Assembly: GCA_937930305.1 (NCBI GenBank)
Contig: CALGLE010000013.1
Location: forward strand, 1 to 64,000
Direction of reading: 5' to 3'
Source: an uncultured Granulosicoccaceae bacterium
Lineage (GTDB): Bacteria; Pseudomonadota; Gammaproteobacteria; Granulosicoccales; Granulosicoccaceae
Length of the DNA: 64,000 nt
Below are positions 54,143-63,205 of the stretch, in pieces. Under the pieces are notes generated by a model. The model searched no databases. It worked only from the letters and a program-made list of their open reading frames with translations, and was not told the origin of the DNA. The translations under genes and the position numbers were made by a program. Every line of letters starts with the position of its first letter. The first letter of the stretch is position 1.

Positions 54143-55078
54143 TCAGCCTAATCGCTCGTAATTGTTAATTGCCAACTCGGCCTCTGTGATGTATCTGGCG
54201 TTCCGCTCAGGACCCGAGGGTTCCTCGAAACGAGAGATATTCCAACCCACATAAGTGCAAGCGCGCAACGCTTCAAACAACAGCAAATCCGTTTCGTTGA
54301 TGTCTCGATGCTCGCTGTAGCCATTGATGGCAGCCTCAGCCAGTGAATTATCCGGTTTGATCACTCGACTGCGACGGGTGATCGTGGCCAAGTCAAACAA
54401 GCGATAGCCAAAGCCACCGTCATCGAAATCAATCAATTGCAATATCTCGTTGTGTAGCAGCACGTTGTCAGGGATTAAGTCGGCGTGAATTAAACCCACG
54501 TCAAGCGATTCCATGGATGAGAGCATCTCTTGCGCATGATCTCTGAACTCAGTCAATCGTTTAGCTTGCCCAACACGGAGCGTAGGGTTTTCCCAGAACC
54601 TATCCCAAGTGGGCTGCTCTCCAATCAAATTCCATGTGGGGCGATTAAACCCCGTAGGCAATGTCCAACTATCAGCAAGCGTGTGCATTTTCGACAGTGT
54701 TTGGCCGAGTTGGAAATACATGTCCGTTGTTAGAGATATTTGACTTAAGGGCGAGCCATCTAACCAGGACAGCACACTGACTACAGTACCGTTAAAACGT
54801 TTGTAATGACTTCCATCATGGGCTGGAATGGGTTGGGGCACGGGTAAACCGTTCTCCGACAACATACTCATCCACTGCAATTCCGATCGAATCTCTTCTA
54901 AGTTTCGGTATCCGGGTCGATGCACTCGAAGCGCTATCGAACCACTGGGCGTATCAACACGATAGACTTGGTTTTCACGAGCCGCGGCTAATGTGATGGC
55001 TGCATCATTAAGACACCAATGTTCACGGGCAGCGCTAATAATGAATTTAGACAAAAGCCATCCGCCTGAATCTATCAA
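54143..55078 (-). CDS. APH-fold kinase, hydroxylysine kinase-like by context
   Basis: This 311-residue protein has the APH kinase fold: RENQVYRVDTPSGSIALRVHRPGY (nucleotide loop and phosphate-contacting residue), the catalytic loop GLIHADLIPDNVLL and metal motif LQLIDFDDGGFGYRLFDLA. Similar kinases phosphorylate homoserine, hydroxylysine or ethanolamine. The adjacent gene (60 bases upstream) encodes a class III enzyme resembling phospho-lyases that remove phosphate from phosphoethanolamine or 5-phosphohydroxylysine. The pair mirrors human HYKK and PHYKPL. The kinase would activate an amino alcohol as its phosphate. That partner logic is inference; the fold is clear. Confidence 0.83.
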   Translation of the reverse strand: MIDSGGWLLSKFIISAAREHWCLNDAAITLAAARENQVYRVDTPSGSIALRVHRPGYRNLEEIRSELQWMSMLSENGLPVPQPIPAHDGSHYKRFNGTVVSVLSWLDGSPLSQISLTTDMYFQLGQTLSKMHTLADSWTLPTGFNRPTWNLIGEQPTWDRFWENPTLRVGQAKRLTEFRDHAQEMLSSMESLDVGLIHADLIPDNVLLHNEILQLIDFDDGGFGYRLFDLATITRRSRVIKPDNSLAEAAINGYSEHRDINETDLLLFEALRACTYVGWNISRFEEPSGPERNARYITEAELAINNYERLG

Positions 55079-55138
55079 ACCTTATCACAGGGTACCGTGT
55101 TTCTTTTAATACATTAGCCAAGGGGATGTGCCAACCGA

Positions 55139-56449
55139 TTACGCTTTTATGATTTCATTCGCGTGCTCGGAAAGCACCTCATCCAACGTATCAAATAATT
55201 GATTGGTGTTATCCAAGGAAAACGGCATTGGAGGGCGAATTTTAAGTGTGTTTTTATGTCGTCCCAATTTTGACAAGATAACGCCTTTTTCTCGCATGAC
55301 ATTAACCACACGATCTGTAAATTCTACTGCTGGCGTTTTGTCGCTCGCTGTATCATTAGGTCTATTGACAAACTCGGCACCAAACACTAAGCCCGAGCCT
55401 CGGACATCGCCAATAAATGGGAACTTCTTCTTTAAACTATTCAATCGAAGCTGTGCATAGTCGCCCACTGTTTTGGCGTGCTGTGTCAGTTGCTCCTCTT
55501 GCAATTCATCGAGAACCGCCAGTGCCGCAGCGCAACTGACCGGATTACCACCAAACGTATTGAAATAGCGGAATTTTTTACGGAACGTATTGATCGTATC
55601 TTCGCTAGTGACGGTAGCACCGACTGGGTGTCCGTTGGCCATAGGTTTTCCCAACACCATGATGTCCGGAATCACGCCCTGCTTTTGGTGCGCCCAAAAA
55701 TGCGAACCTACACGACCGAACCCTGATTGCACCTCATCGCAAATTAATAGTCCTCCCGATTTTCGAACCACGTCAGCTGCAGGTTTCAACCATCCCTCAG
55801 TTTGAGCCGGAAAGCCTTCATTTAGAAAAAGTGGGCAGATCAACAGCGCAGCAAATCCATGTTCACTTTTGTTGAGTTCATCAATGCGTTCGGCAACGTG
55901 ATCTGCAAATGCTTCACCGGAAACATCCTCAATTCGAAAGCTATCCGGTGCCGGCACGTACCGGAAGAAATGTTCTAATCCAAACCCCACCTCGGGTATA
56001 TTGCTTCGACTTAAGTGACTCACCAATGCCGTGTTGCCATGGTACGTGGCATCCGTTGCAATAATGCCTCGATGACCTGTCACCGCTTCAGCCATGCGTA
56101 AGGCGATGTCGTTCGCTTCTGAACCGGTACACGTTAGGATGGCTGAGGTAAGACTTGCGTCCATGGTGGCGGTCAATCGTTCGATATAATTTAAAATACC
56201 TTCATGCAAATAACGCGTGTGCGTGTTTAAGGTACTGGCCTGTTGGTGTATCGCCTCAACCACCCTCGGGTTGCAATGACCCACATGGGCTACGTTGTTA
56301 TAACAATCAAGATATTGTCGACCTTGCGCATCCCAAAGCCAAACCCCATCCCCGCGGACTAGGTGCAATGGGTCATCGTAGAAGGTGGACACGTGTCGGC
56401 CCAGCAGGCGGTTACGCCGTTCAATGAGTTGTGCATTCGAATCCGACAT
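55139..56449 (-). CDS. class III PLP enzyme, ethanolamine-phosphate/phosphohydroxylysine phospho-lyase-like
   Basis: This 436-residue PLP protein starts RRNRLLGRHVSTFYDDPLHLVRGDGVWLWDAQGRQYLDCYNNVAHVGHCNPRVV. The CYNNVAHVGHC block is the mark of the AGXT2L1/AGXT2L2 (ETNPPL/PHYKPL) group rather than ordinary aminotransferases. Further blocks are CTGSEANDIALRMAEAVTGH, LLICDEVQSGFGRVG, the PLP lysine in MVLGKPMANGHPVGA, and LKIRPPMPF. The group eliminates phosphate and ammonia from phosphoethanolamine or 5-phosphohydroxylysine to give an aldehyde. The APH-fold kinase gene follows by 60 bases. Aminotransferase activity (the usual automatic label) is possible but less likely. Confidence 0.78.
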   Translation of the reverse strand: MSDSNAQLIERRNRLLGRHVSTFYDDPLHLVRGDGVWLWDAQGRQYLDCYNNVAHVGHCNPRVVEAIHQQASTLNTHTRYLHEGILNYIERLTATMDASLTSAILTCTGSEANDIALRMAEAVTGHRGIIATDATYHGNTALVSHLSRSNIPEVGFGLEHFFRYVPAPDSFRIEDVSGEAFADHVAERIDELNKSEHGFAALLICPLFLNEGFPAQTEGWLKPAADVVRKSGGLLICDEVQSGFGRVGSHFWAHQKQGVIPDIMVLGKPMANGHPVGATVTSEDTINTFRKKFRYFNTFGGNPVSCAAALAVLDELQEEQLTQHAKTVGDYAQLRLNSLKKKFPFIGDVRGSGLVFGAEFVNRPNDTASDKTPAVEFTDRVVNVMREKGVILSKLGRHKNTLKIRPPMPFSLDNTNQLFDTLDEVLSEHANEIIKA

Positions 56450-56828
56450 TAAGATACTCTAAACCCGCCCCTACGTGATGTAAGCATTGCGGCACTCCTC
56501 GTCTGTTTCAAAAAGTCGACGCGAACACATTTTTGTTGAAAACGAACCATTTAGGTGCAAATTCACCCATCCAATTTGCCTTGCTGACGTTTAATTGAAT
56601 GGAAAAATGAGAATTGCGCGTGGCAAAGTCAGATGATTCGCCAACGCTTGGTCAGCAGACTTGCATTAAACCCAAAAATCAACGGCTTATGAGATCACAT
56701 TATAGTTCAGATCGAATGCGCTAAGCCGATACCTAAAAAGAATCAAAAGAAACCGAAAGGAGCCGGTTTATCTCCAATTGAGTTGTACTTTAGGGCCACT
56801 ACGGCGCACTGCGCTGAGAAAGATATGT
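56450..56828. other. intergenic region, no gene seen
   Basis: This 379-base gap lies between the divergent phospho-lyase-like and GGDEF-EAL genes. An AGGAG at 56757-56761 is too far from any good start to be useful as an RBS. The in-frame TTG at 56778 could extend the GGDEF-EAL protein by 17 residues. No hairpin or operator stands out. Confidence 0.4.
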
Positions 56829-59123
56829 ATGGGTTATGACTCTTTAAACAGAAGCGAGAGCATTCGCCACAACCAGAACGCTTTGCTGTACTCGGGTGTA
56901 AAGTTCTCAGCCATCGGTTCGTTTCTAGCATCTGTGGTCCTGGCTAGAACGTTTCAACCGATCGTTGAAAATGGTACGAGCCAACTATGGATGACCATTG
57001 TCACCCTGGTTTACCTGGCGAGGGTGTTTGACAGTGTTCAATTTTCGAAAGACCCCCTAGCAGAATCAAGAACTCTTTACTGGAGTAAACGCTTCAATCG
57101 ATTGGCTTTGCTTGCAGCAATGGCTTGGGGTAGCGCCATTTGGTTGATGTTCCCAACGGACAATCCCGCGTATCAAGTACTTCTTGTGCTAACCATCGGT
57201 GCCGTCGCGGGCGGTGCATTAGCCTCGTTACCCTACGACAACAGACTGAGCTTGATATTTCAAGTCATCTTATTTGTCTCCGTTGAAGCAAAGCTTCTTA
57301 CAGTGGGCACGCCATTCTCTATCGAGGTGGCTTTGTACAGTGCGTTTGTATTTGGATTCTTGATGATTTGTGGTGCGAAAGTGGGTGCTAACTACATCGA
57401 ATTACTCCGGCTTAAACAAGATTCTCAAACCAACAATATTGCGCTTATTAAAACGACGGAACAAATGGCACAGATGGGCCACTGGCAGTGGGAGAAGAAC
57501 AATAAAAACGTTGAATTATCAGAAAATTTATCGAAGTTGCTGGGCTTTGATAAGCGAATTGTTTCTGTTGTCCAGTGTCTGAATCAAGTTCATCCTGACG
57601 ATCGGTATTCGTTTCGTGCAGCTCTAATCAACACAATTAAAGATTCTGCTACCGATGAGGAAGAAACCGCCCTGGAATATCGACTAAGCGGTAACGATGG
57701 TTCGCCTTCTCGATACATGCGGCAACTGATCAAGCGAAAAACCGACACCGATGGTGCACAAAGTTTTTTCGGCTCAGTACAGGATATATCGGATATCAAA
57801 AAAGCCGAAGAAAAGATGTACCGCATGGCTTACTACGACAGCTTGACCGAACTGGCCAATCGCGGGCATTTTCACGAACATTTAGAGAAATACACTCAGG
57901 TGGACCCGGGAGTCGCCCTGACCTATTCGGTTATCTATATCGATCTGGATAATTTTAAAAGCATCAATGACTCTTACGGGCATGAATGCGGTGATCGATA
58001 CCTTGCTACATTCGCCAAACACTTGGTTAAGTCGATTAATCGAACACACTTTGTCTCTCGGCTGGGTGGGGATGAATTCTGCGTTCTGTTGCATGGGATT
58101 AGCGAACAATCTGAAATTGAACGGGTGGCATCGGCCTGTTTATCATTCACTGATCGGCCTATAGAAATTGGTAATCATCGTATTCATCCCAAACTCAGTT
58201 TGGGCATCGCCGTTTATCCCATGCATGGCTCCTCGCACGAACAGATCGTTAAGCGTGCAGATACTGCTATGTACCATGTGAAGCAACATGGAAAACAGAG
58301 TTTAGCCTTTTTCCAAGACTCTATGGAAGATGAAGCATTAGAAAGAGTTAGGCTGGAATCGGACTTACGAAAAGCGTTAGCAGAAAAAGAATTTGAACTC
58401 TGGTATCAACCCAAACTTGACACTCAAAACAACTCAATCGCGGGTGTAGAGGCTCTGATTCGTTGGCGCCACCCTGAGCGGGGGCTGATCCCACCCGATT
58501 TATTCATTACGACTGCTGAACGTGTCGGGGTGATTAAAGACATCGGTGAGTGGGTAGTGATAACCGCTTGCAAGCAACTGCGGGAATGGAACGAACAAGG
58601 CTACGAACTGACCATGGCCGTGAATGTTTCTAGTGAACACTTCGCATCGCCTAGCTTTACTAACTTTATAATGAAGTCAGTGGTAGAAAGTGGTATCTCT
58701 GCGTCTGATTTTGAAGTAGAAATAACAGAAAGTCAGAGCCGCGATACGAAGTCTCACATGGAAATCTGTAAAATACTTCGTAACGGTGGTATACGCGTCG
58801 CCATTGACGACTTTGGAACCGGTTACAGTTCCTTGTCCGTGCTGGGTGATCTTGAAGCGGATACTTTAAAGATCGACAAGTCGTTTATACAAAGAATTCC
58901 AGCGGACCAAAATTCCAAGTTAATCGTGTCAGCCATTACTGAGCTGGCGCTGAGCTTGGGTTATGAATGTGTGGCTGAAGGTGTAGAGACGAATGAGCAG
59001 CTACAATTTCTAAAAGAACATGGTTGCCCCTATGTGCAAGGCTATTTGTGCGCCAAACCAATGACAGCAGATAAGTTAGTCGCTTATCTTTTATCAATGA
59101 CTCAAGTAAAACGTGCCGCATAA
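56829..59123 (+). CDS. membrane GGDEF-EAL protein with PAS domain (cyclic di-GMP turnover)
   Basis: This 764-residue protein (ATG at 56829 chosen over an upstream TTG) has about six N-terminal membrane helices, a PAS domain (near 200-320, MGHWQWEKNNKNVELSENLSKLLGF), a GGDEF domain with intact active site RLGGDEFCVLL and an EAL domain with GVEALIRWRHPERG, EITES and IDDFGTGYSSLSVL. Both catalytic signatures appear intact, so it may make and break cyclic di-GMP, or one domain may act as a GTP or c-di-GMP sensor. It should control motility, attachment or biofilm. It stands alone. The membrane part is not an obvious MASE1/2 but may be a related sensor. Confidence 0.9.
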   Translation: MGYDSLNRSESIRHNQNALLYSGVKFSAIGSFLASVVLARTFQPIVENGTSQLWMTIVTLVYLARVFDSVQFSKDPLAESRTLYWSKRFNRLALLAAMAWGSAIWLMFPTDNPAYQVLLVLTIGAVAGGALASLPYDNRLSLIFQVILFVSVEAKLLTVGTPFSIEVALYSAFVFGFLMICGAKVGANYIELLRLKQDSQTNNIALIKTTEQMAQMGHWQWEKNNKNVELSENLSKLLGFDKRIVSVVQCLNQVHPDDRYSFRAALINTIKDSATDEEETALEYRLSGNDGSPSRYMRQLIKRKTDTDGAQSFFGSVQDISDIKKAEEKMYRMAYYDSLTELANRGHFHEHLEKYTQVDPGVALTYSVIYIDLDNFKSINDSYGHECGDRYLATFAKHLVKSINRTHFVSRLGGDEFCVLLHGISEQSEIERVASACLSFTDRPIEIGNHRIHPKLSLGIAVYPMHGSSHEQIVKRADTAMYHVKQHGKQSLAFFQDSMEDEALERVRLESDLRKALAEKEFELWYQPKLDTQNNSIAGVEALIRWRHPERGLIPPDLFITTAERVGVIKDIGEWVVITACKQLREWNEQGYELTMAVNVSSEHFASPSFTNFIMKSVVESGISASDFEVEITESQSRDTKSHMEICKILRNGGIRVAIDDFGTGYSSLSVLGDLEADTLKIDKSFIQRIPADQNSKLIVSAITELALSLGYECVAEGVETNEQLQFLKEHGCPYVQGYLCAKPMTADKLVAYLLSMTQVKRAA

Positions 59124-59400
59124 GAATTGACTGTATTGTAGGTAAAATCACGGATTATTGTTTTAGTCAATGACCCATAGTATCCATGCGTAGTTAGTCA
59201 GCGAGATAACACCTTTTCGCTACGCTATTTCATGCAACTATCCAACCCTATTATTTGTTTCATTTTATGTTCTTTGTAAACAATTTATTTCCTTTCAACG
59301 GTTGACCAGACGACGCTCTTCAGTGACTATACGAAAGATAAATTTTCACTAGTCATCGGTATAAGTTCGGAGTAATTCGCGCTTAGCCAGAGAAGAATTC
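59124..59400. other. intergenic region upstream of radical SAM gene
   Basis: No gene is seen in this 277-base gap. A weak 7-base inverted repeat (ATTGACT near 59126, AGTCAAT near 59165) follows the GGDEF-EAL stop. The AT-rich second half probably holds the promoter of the radical SAM/hydrolase pair. Confidence 0.35.
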
Positions 59401-60870
59401 GTGACCTATCATTTTTCGAAGCAGTATGTTCAATCCTTTATTGACAAAGAAGAATTCCGGCGTCAATCCAATAAAGTGCTTCACGGCCATCCCTCACCAG
59501 CCCACTGGAAGCCTTTGCAGGAGCCCATTGATTTTCTTTTAGATGAACGCTCAGGCTATGCCATGCGATCAGAATTTGAAGTCAATCTATACGTCGGCAC
59601 GCCTTTCTGTATAAAAACCAAACCAGCTCGTTGTGGGTTTTGCCTCTTCCCCAGTGAGGACTATGAGGGCAACAAAGGTGTCGAACGTTACATCGCCTAC
59701 TTAAAAAAAGAGTTCGAGATGTACAAACCGTTTTACGGTAGTGACACTTTAGCCAGCATCTATTTTGGTGGCGGCACACCAAACTTGTATCGTCCAGAGC
59801 ACTACGGCCAAATCATGGAGTATGTTGACACCCTTTATGGTGGCGTACCCGCAGATATCGAAAAAACCTTAGAGGGCATTCCACAGTTATTTAACGAAGC
59901 CAAATTGCGCGCAATCAGTGAAGCCGGATTTAATCGCGTCAGCATGGGCGTGCAGCAGCTAAACGATAACTTAATTAAGTACAGCGGTCGCAAGCAAACC
60001 CGTAAGCAAGTATTCGATGCGGTGGATCTTTGCCACAAATACAATCTAGCCAATAGCATGGACTTAATTTATGGCTGGCCTGAACAAACGATGGATAACA
60101 TGCTGCAAGATTTGAAAGATGCTATTGCAGCCGGTGTGCATCATTTGACGCACTATGAACTCAACGTGGCGGGGCGCAGTGATTTTGCATCACCAAAAAA
60201 ACGCGCTTTGTTGCCCACCATTGAAACCAATATCGAGATGTATCGAATGGCCAATGAGTATTTACACTCTGAAGGTTTTGAGCAAGTTACTGTGTACGAT
60301 TGGAGCCGGAAAGCCAATAGTGATGATGATGTGCGAAAAGCGTCTTATGACTACGAACATTCCATGCACGATTTTGTAGACCAAGAAAATGGCGAAATTC
60401 AAAAAACCCGTCAAGTGTGCGGCATTGGGTACTCAGCGGTAAACTTTCATCCAAACGGCCTTGATTCAGATGATCGCAGCTGGATATACATGAACCAAAC
60501 ATCATTAAAAGACTACTGCCAAGATATCGATGACGGTAAGTTCCCGATTGGCCGTGGCTTTATGTACAACCACCAAGACGTCAAGTTAGCTTGGTTGTTC
60601 CAGTCCATGCAAACCATGTCCATTAATCACTCAAACTACGAAAATATTTTTCACGAAGATCTACTTGCGGCGTATGCCGAAGTTTGGAACGAGCTCGCGC
60701 GTAGGCAGTGGATAAAGATCACCGATGAGAGTATTGAGTTTATCGACAAAGGCCAATATTATATTCCGATGTTGCAATCACTAATTGCCAGTGTGCGGTT
60801 GGAAGAAATTCGCAGCGTTAAAAAATTAACTGTATCCGACATTCCAGTACGAATCGAAGCTACCGCATGA
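59401..60870 (+). CDS. HemN-like radical SAM protein with CX7CX2C cluster motif
   Basis: This 489-residue protein starts with GTG and is related to coproporphyrinogen III oxidase-like radical SAM enzymes. The core reads VNLYVGTPFCIKTKPARCGFC with cysteines at 70, 78 and 81: a CX7CX2C spacing instead of the usual CX3CX2C. The SAM-contact motif GGGTP is at 123-127, and later blocks FNRVSMGVQQLNDNLIKYSGRKQTRKQ, MDLIYGWPEQTMDNMLQDL and ELNVAGRSDF keep the HemN pattern. The second HemN cysteine next to the cluster is absent. Its stop overlaps the alpha/beta hydrolase start (ATGA). I do not recognise the function; heme-related chemistry or SAM-based alkylation are possible. Confidence 0.8.
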   Translation: MTYHFSKQYVQSFIDKEEFRRQSNKVLHGHPSPAHWKPLQEPIDFLLDERSGYAMRSEFEVNLYVGTPFCIKTKPARCGFCLFPSEDYEGNKGVERYIAYLKKEFEMYKPFYGSDTLASIYFGGGTPNLYRPEHYGQIMEYVDTLYGGVPADIEKTLEGIPQLFNEAKLRAISEAGFNRVSMGVQQLNDNLIKYSGRKQTRKQVFDAVDLCHKYNLANSMDLIYGWPEQTMDNMLQDLKDAIAAGVHHLTHYELNVAGRSDFASPKKRALLPTIETNIEMYRMANEYLHSEGFEQVTVYDWSRKANSDDDVRKASYDYEHSMHDFVDQENGEIQKTRQVCGIGYSAVNFHPNGLDSDDRSWIYMNQTSLKDYCQDIDDGKFPIGRGFMYNHQDVKLAWLFQSMQTMSINHSNYENIFHEDLLAAYAEVWNELARRQWIKITDESIEFIDKGQYYIPMLQSLIASVRLEEIRSVKKLTVSDIPVRIEATA

Positions 60871-61811
60871 AAAAAGAAGCTGGGTCAGTTGTGTTCATTA
60901 AAAATGAATCTGGCACCCGGTTAGCACTCAGTCAAACACTGCCCAGTGGATGCGTGTCTGGCTATTCAGGGACTGAAGAGGTGCCTCTGAAACGGAAGGG
61001 GCCCATTTTGTTAGCACACGGTACCTTCTCGAACCATCGATCCGTGCGTGGTCTGGCCCAATTGCTGGCCATACATGGGTTTGATTGCTGGACATTGGAT
61101 TTTCAGGGGCATGGTCACAGCGACAATCCCGCAAAGGAACCTGACTTTGATTCTATGTGCATCGAGGATGCTGCCGCTGCATTAGATTTTTTGAAGCAGC
61201 GTTACCCCAAACAATCGATTGTATGGATAGGCCACAGTGGCGGTGGCTTAGCGGTTTTGACTCTACTGGCCAGAAAACCCGAATACGCAAGTGCCATAAA
61301 GTCCATTGTGACGCTGGCCAGCCAGGCAACCCATGCTGCCAAGGTGCCCAAGAATCGATTCGTTATACAAGTCTCTAACGTGATAACACGGTTACTGGGA
61401 TTTGCCCCTGGCAAGTATTTCAAGCTGGGACCTGAAAATGAATTTGGCGCTGTGATGGCGCAGTGGTATCGATGGAGCTTATCCGGACGCTGGTTAGGAA
61501 GCGATGGATTTGATTACTTCGAAGCGTTGTCGAATGTGAATCTGCCAACATTGATGTTGTCAGGCACCGGCGATACATTCATCGCACCGCCTGCAGGATG
61601 TCGTGCGATATTTGACAAACTAGGCAGTGATCAGAAGCACTATCAAGAATGTGGTTTGGAATCGGGGTTTCTAGAAAACTACAACCACGCTCGACTGGTG
61701 AGTTCGAGAAGCGCTGCAAGAGAAATATGGCCGGCGATTTTGAATTGGCTTCAAACCGATGCGAATGGACGCAGTTCTAGCAATGTGTTTTTTCGATCTC
61801 CGGAATCGTAA
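60867..61811 (+). CDS. alpha/beta hydrolase coupled to the radical SAM gene
   Basis: This 314-residue protein has the alpha/beta hydrolase fold: oxyanion block LLAHGTFSNHRSVRG near 48, nucleophile S124 in WIGHSGGGLAVL, acidic residue in LMLSGTGDTFIAPP and catalytic His in ENYNHARLVSS. No signal peptide is seen. Its ATG lies inside the 3' end of the radical SAM gene (4-base overlap), so both are made together. It probably cleaves or forms an ester, thioester or lactone bond in the same pathway. The first 45 residues are a poorly conserved N-terminal extension. Confidence 0.85.
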   Translation: MKKEAGSVVFIKNESGTRLALSQTLPSGCVSGYSGTEEVPLKRKGPILLAHGTFSNHRSVRGLAQLLAIHGFDCWTLDFQGHGHSDNPAKEPDFDSMCIEDAAAALDFLKQRYPKQSIVWIGHSGGGLAVLTLLARKPEYASAIKSIVTLASQATHAAKVPKNRFVIQVSNVITRLLGFAPGKYFKLGPENEFGAVMAQWYRWSLSGRWLGSDGFDYFEALSNVNLPTLMLSGTGDTFIAPPAGCRAIFDKLGSDQKHYQECGLESGFLENYNHARLVSSRSAAREIWPAILNWLQTDANGRSSSNVFFRSPES

Positions 61812-62078
61812 CGCTCATCTGCTTAGAACCCTCCCAGGGTTGGCTCTTAGATCCAACCAATTCCACCTAATACACTCTGGGGGCACGTTTAAGCTCCATT
61901 TAAAGAAGGCACCACGAGCAGGCTGAAAGAGTTTAAAAGTGCAAATCAAGGAGTTTTTTTAGCTCTCAAAATCAAAAAATATATTTGCGCGCGTAAAATA
62001 TATTCGCTATGGTGTTTTCCTTTTTCAAACACATTCCAATTCAGAGCATGGCCTAATTGGAGGGCAAGAGACGCATCC
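61812..62078. promoter_or_regulatory. upstream region of LacI gene with candidate operator
   Basis: No gene is seen. A small hairpin (6-base arms at 61827-61832 and 61836-61841) after the hydrolase stop may be a weak terminator. A 9-base inverted repeat, AATATATTT at 61978-61986 and AAATATATT at 61996-62004, flanks GCGCGCGTA about 75 bases before the LacI start. Its symmetry suits a LacI-type dimer and may be an autoregulatory operator, though AT-rich repeats also occur in promoters. Confidence 0.45.
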
Positions 62079-63110
62079 ATGAGTCAGACGAAGTTCAGTA
62101 ATATGGAGACCTTTGCGGCAGCTTGCGGCATTTCCAGGCCCACCATTTCCAAGTACTTTAACGACCCGGACAGCGTAAGGGAGTCCACCCGGCAGCGCAT
62201 AGAAGCGGCGCTGGATCAGTACGACTATCGCCCCAATATATTCGCCATTGACCAAAACCGGCGTAAAACGAAAAATGTGGGCATTGTGGTGCCCTATCTG
62301 GCTGATCCAGTGTTTGGAGAAATCGCTCGAAATCTAGAACGACGCTGCATCGAAGCGGGCTATCGAGCCACATTGCTTAGCGCCCATGGAGAGCAACAAC
62401 TCGAAATTGAAGCCCTGGATCGGTTAAAAGCCCTGCGACCAGCCGGTGTTTTACTGGCGCCTCTCGGAAGACAATCGAACATTGATGCGCTTGCCGCTTT
62501 TTGCGACGAGGTGCCGACCGTCTTGTTTGATAGGAATATCCCCAATATAGGTGAAGCGTTTGTGGGTTCTGACAACGAAAGCTTTGTCTCACAAAGTGTG
62601 GAGTATTTGGTTCGCACCGGTGAGCCGCCCTGCTTTTTCGAAATGACAAACCCCATGAACCCCAATTCCATTGCACGGCGCCGATCCTACAAAACTTCAA
62701 TGGAAGCGTTGGGGCACACACCGGTGTCCGTCCAAATCGACGGTGAGGGTTGGAACTTAGAAGAGATCGGCTACAAGGGCGCGATGAAAGCCTTGGAAAG
62801 TCGGGCATTTCCGAGCAATACCGTTTTGTGCAGTAACGATCGTTTGGCCATTGGATTACTCACCGCTTGCTATGAAAAAGGGCTTCGTATCGGGCGCTAC
62901 AGTGGATGCGCCATGCGTGTTGCAGGGCATGATGATCACCCGTTCTCTCGTTATACCAGCCCGCCATTGACTACTGTGGGGCATGACTACGATGTGGTGT
63001 CCGACTGTGGGCTCGAACGGCTGTTTGAATTGATCGATCACGACGGTCAGTTTGAGAGTCGAAATGAGACGGTGTTCCCATCCAAGCTGGTGCTTCGAGA
63101 ATCAGCGTGA
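62079..63110 (+). CDS. LacI-family transcription regulator
   Basis: This 343-residue regulator has a LacI helix-turn-helix (residues 5-50: FSNMETFAAACGISRPTISKYFNDPDSVRESTRQRIEAALDQYDYRPN) and a periplasmic-binding-protein-like effector domain (NVGIVVPYLADPVFGEIARNLE, GVLLAPLGRQ, TVLCSNDRLAIGLLTACYEKGLRIG). The usual hinge residues are slightly altered, and the recognition helix reads SRPTISKYF rather than SxxTVSRVL. It is encoded 95 bases before a sugar/polyol-type ABC binding-protein gene, which it presumably represses until the sugar or polyol is bound. Confidence 0.92.
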   Translation: MSQTKFSNMETFAAACGISRPTISKYFNDPDSVRESTRQRIEAALDQYDYRPNIFAIDQNRRKTKNVGIVVPYLADPVFGEIARNLERRCIEAGYRATLLSAHGEQQLEIEALDRLKALRPAGVLLAPLGRQSNIDALAAFCDEVPTVLFDRNIPNIGEAFVGSDNESFVSQSVEYLVRTGEPPCFFEMTNPMNPNSIARRRSYKTSMEALGHTPVSVQIDGEGWNLEEIGYKGAMKALESRAFPSNTVLCSNDRLAIGLLTACYEKGLRIGRYSGCAMRVAGHDDHPFSRYTSPPLTTVGHDYDVVSDCGLERLFELIDHDGQFESRNETVFPSKLVLRESA

Positions 63111-63205
63111 ACAAATTTTGTCTCGCGTAAAGTTTTTTCTTGACGGGAGAAAATTTGGTGTTTATCCTTGCCTGGCTACTTAAACCGAGGAAGGACTACT
63201 AACAC
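63111..63205 (+). promoter_or_regulatory. promoter and candidate operator of the sugar/polyol ABC operon
   Basis: A good sigma-70 promoter is visible: TTGACG at 63140-63145, a 17-base spacer, and TATCCT at 63163-63168. A perfect 8-base inverted repeat (CAAATTTT at 63112-63119 and AAAATTTG at 63150-63157) brackets the -35 box and could be an operator for the LacI protein encoded just upstream. A GAGGAAGGA ribosome site at 63187-63195 precedes the ATG at 63206. Confidence 0.65.
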
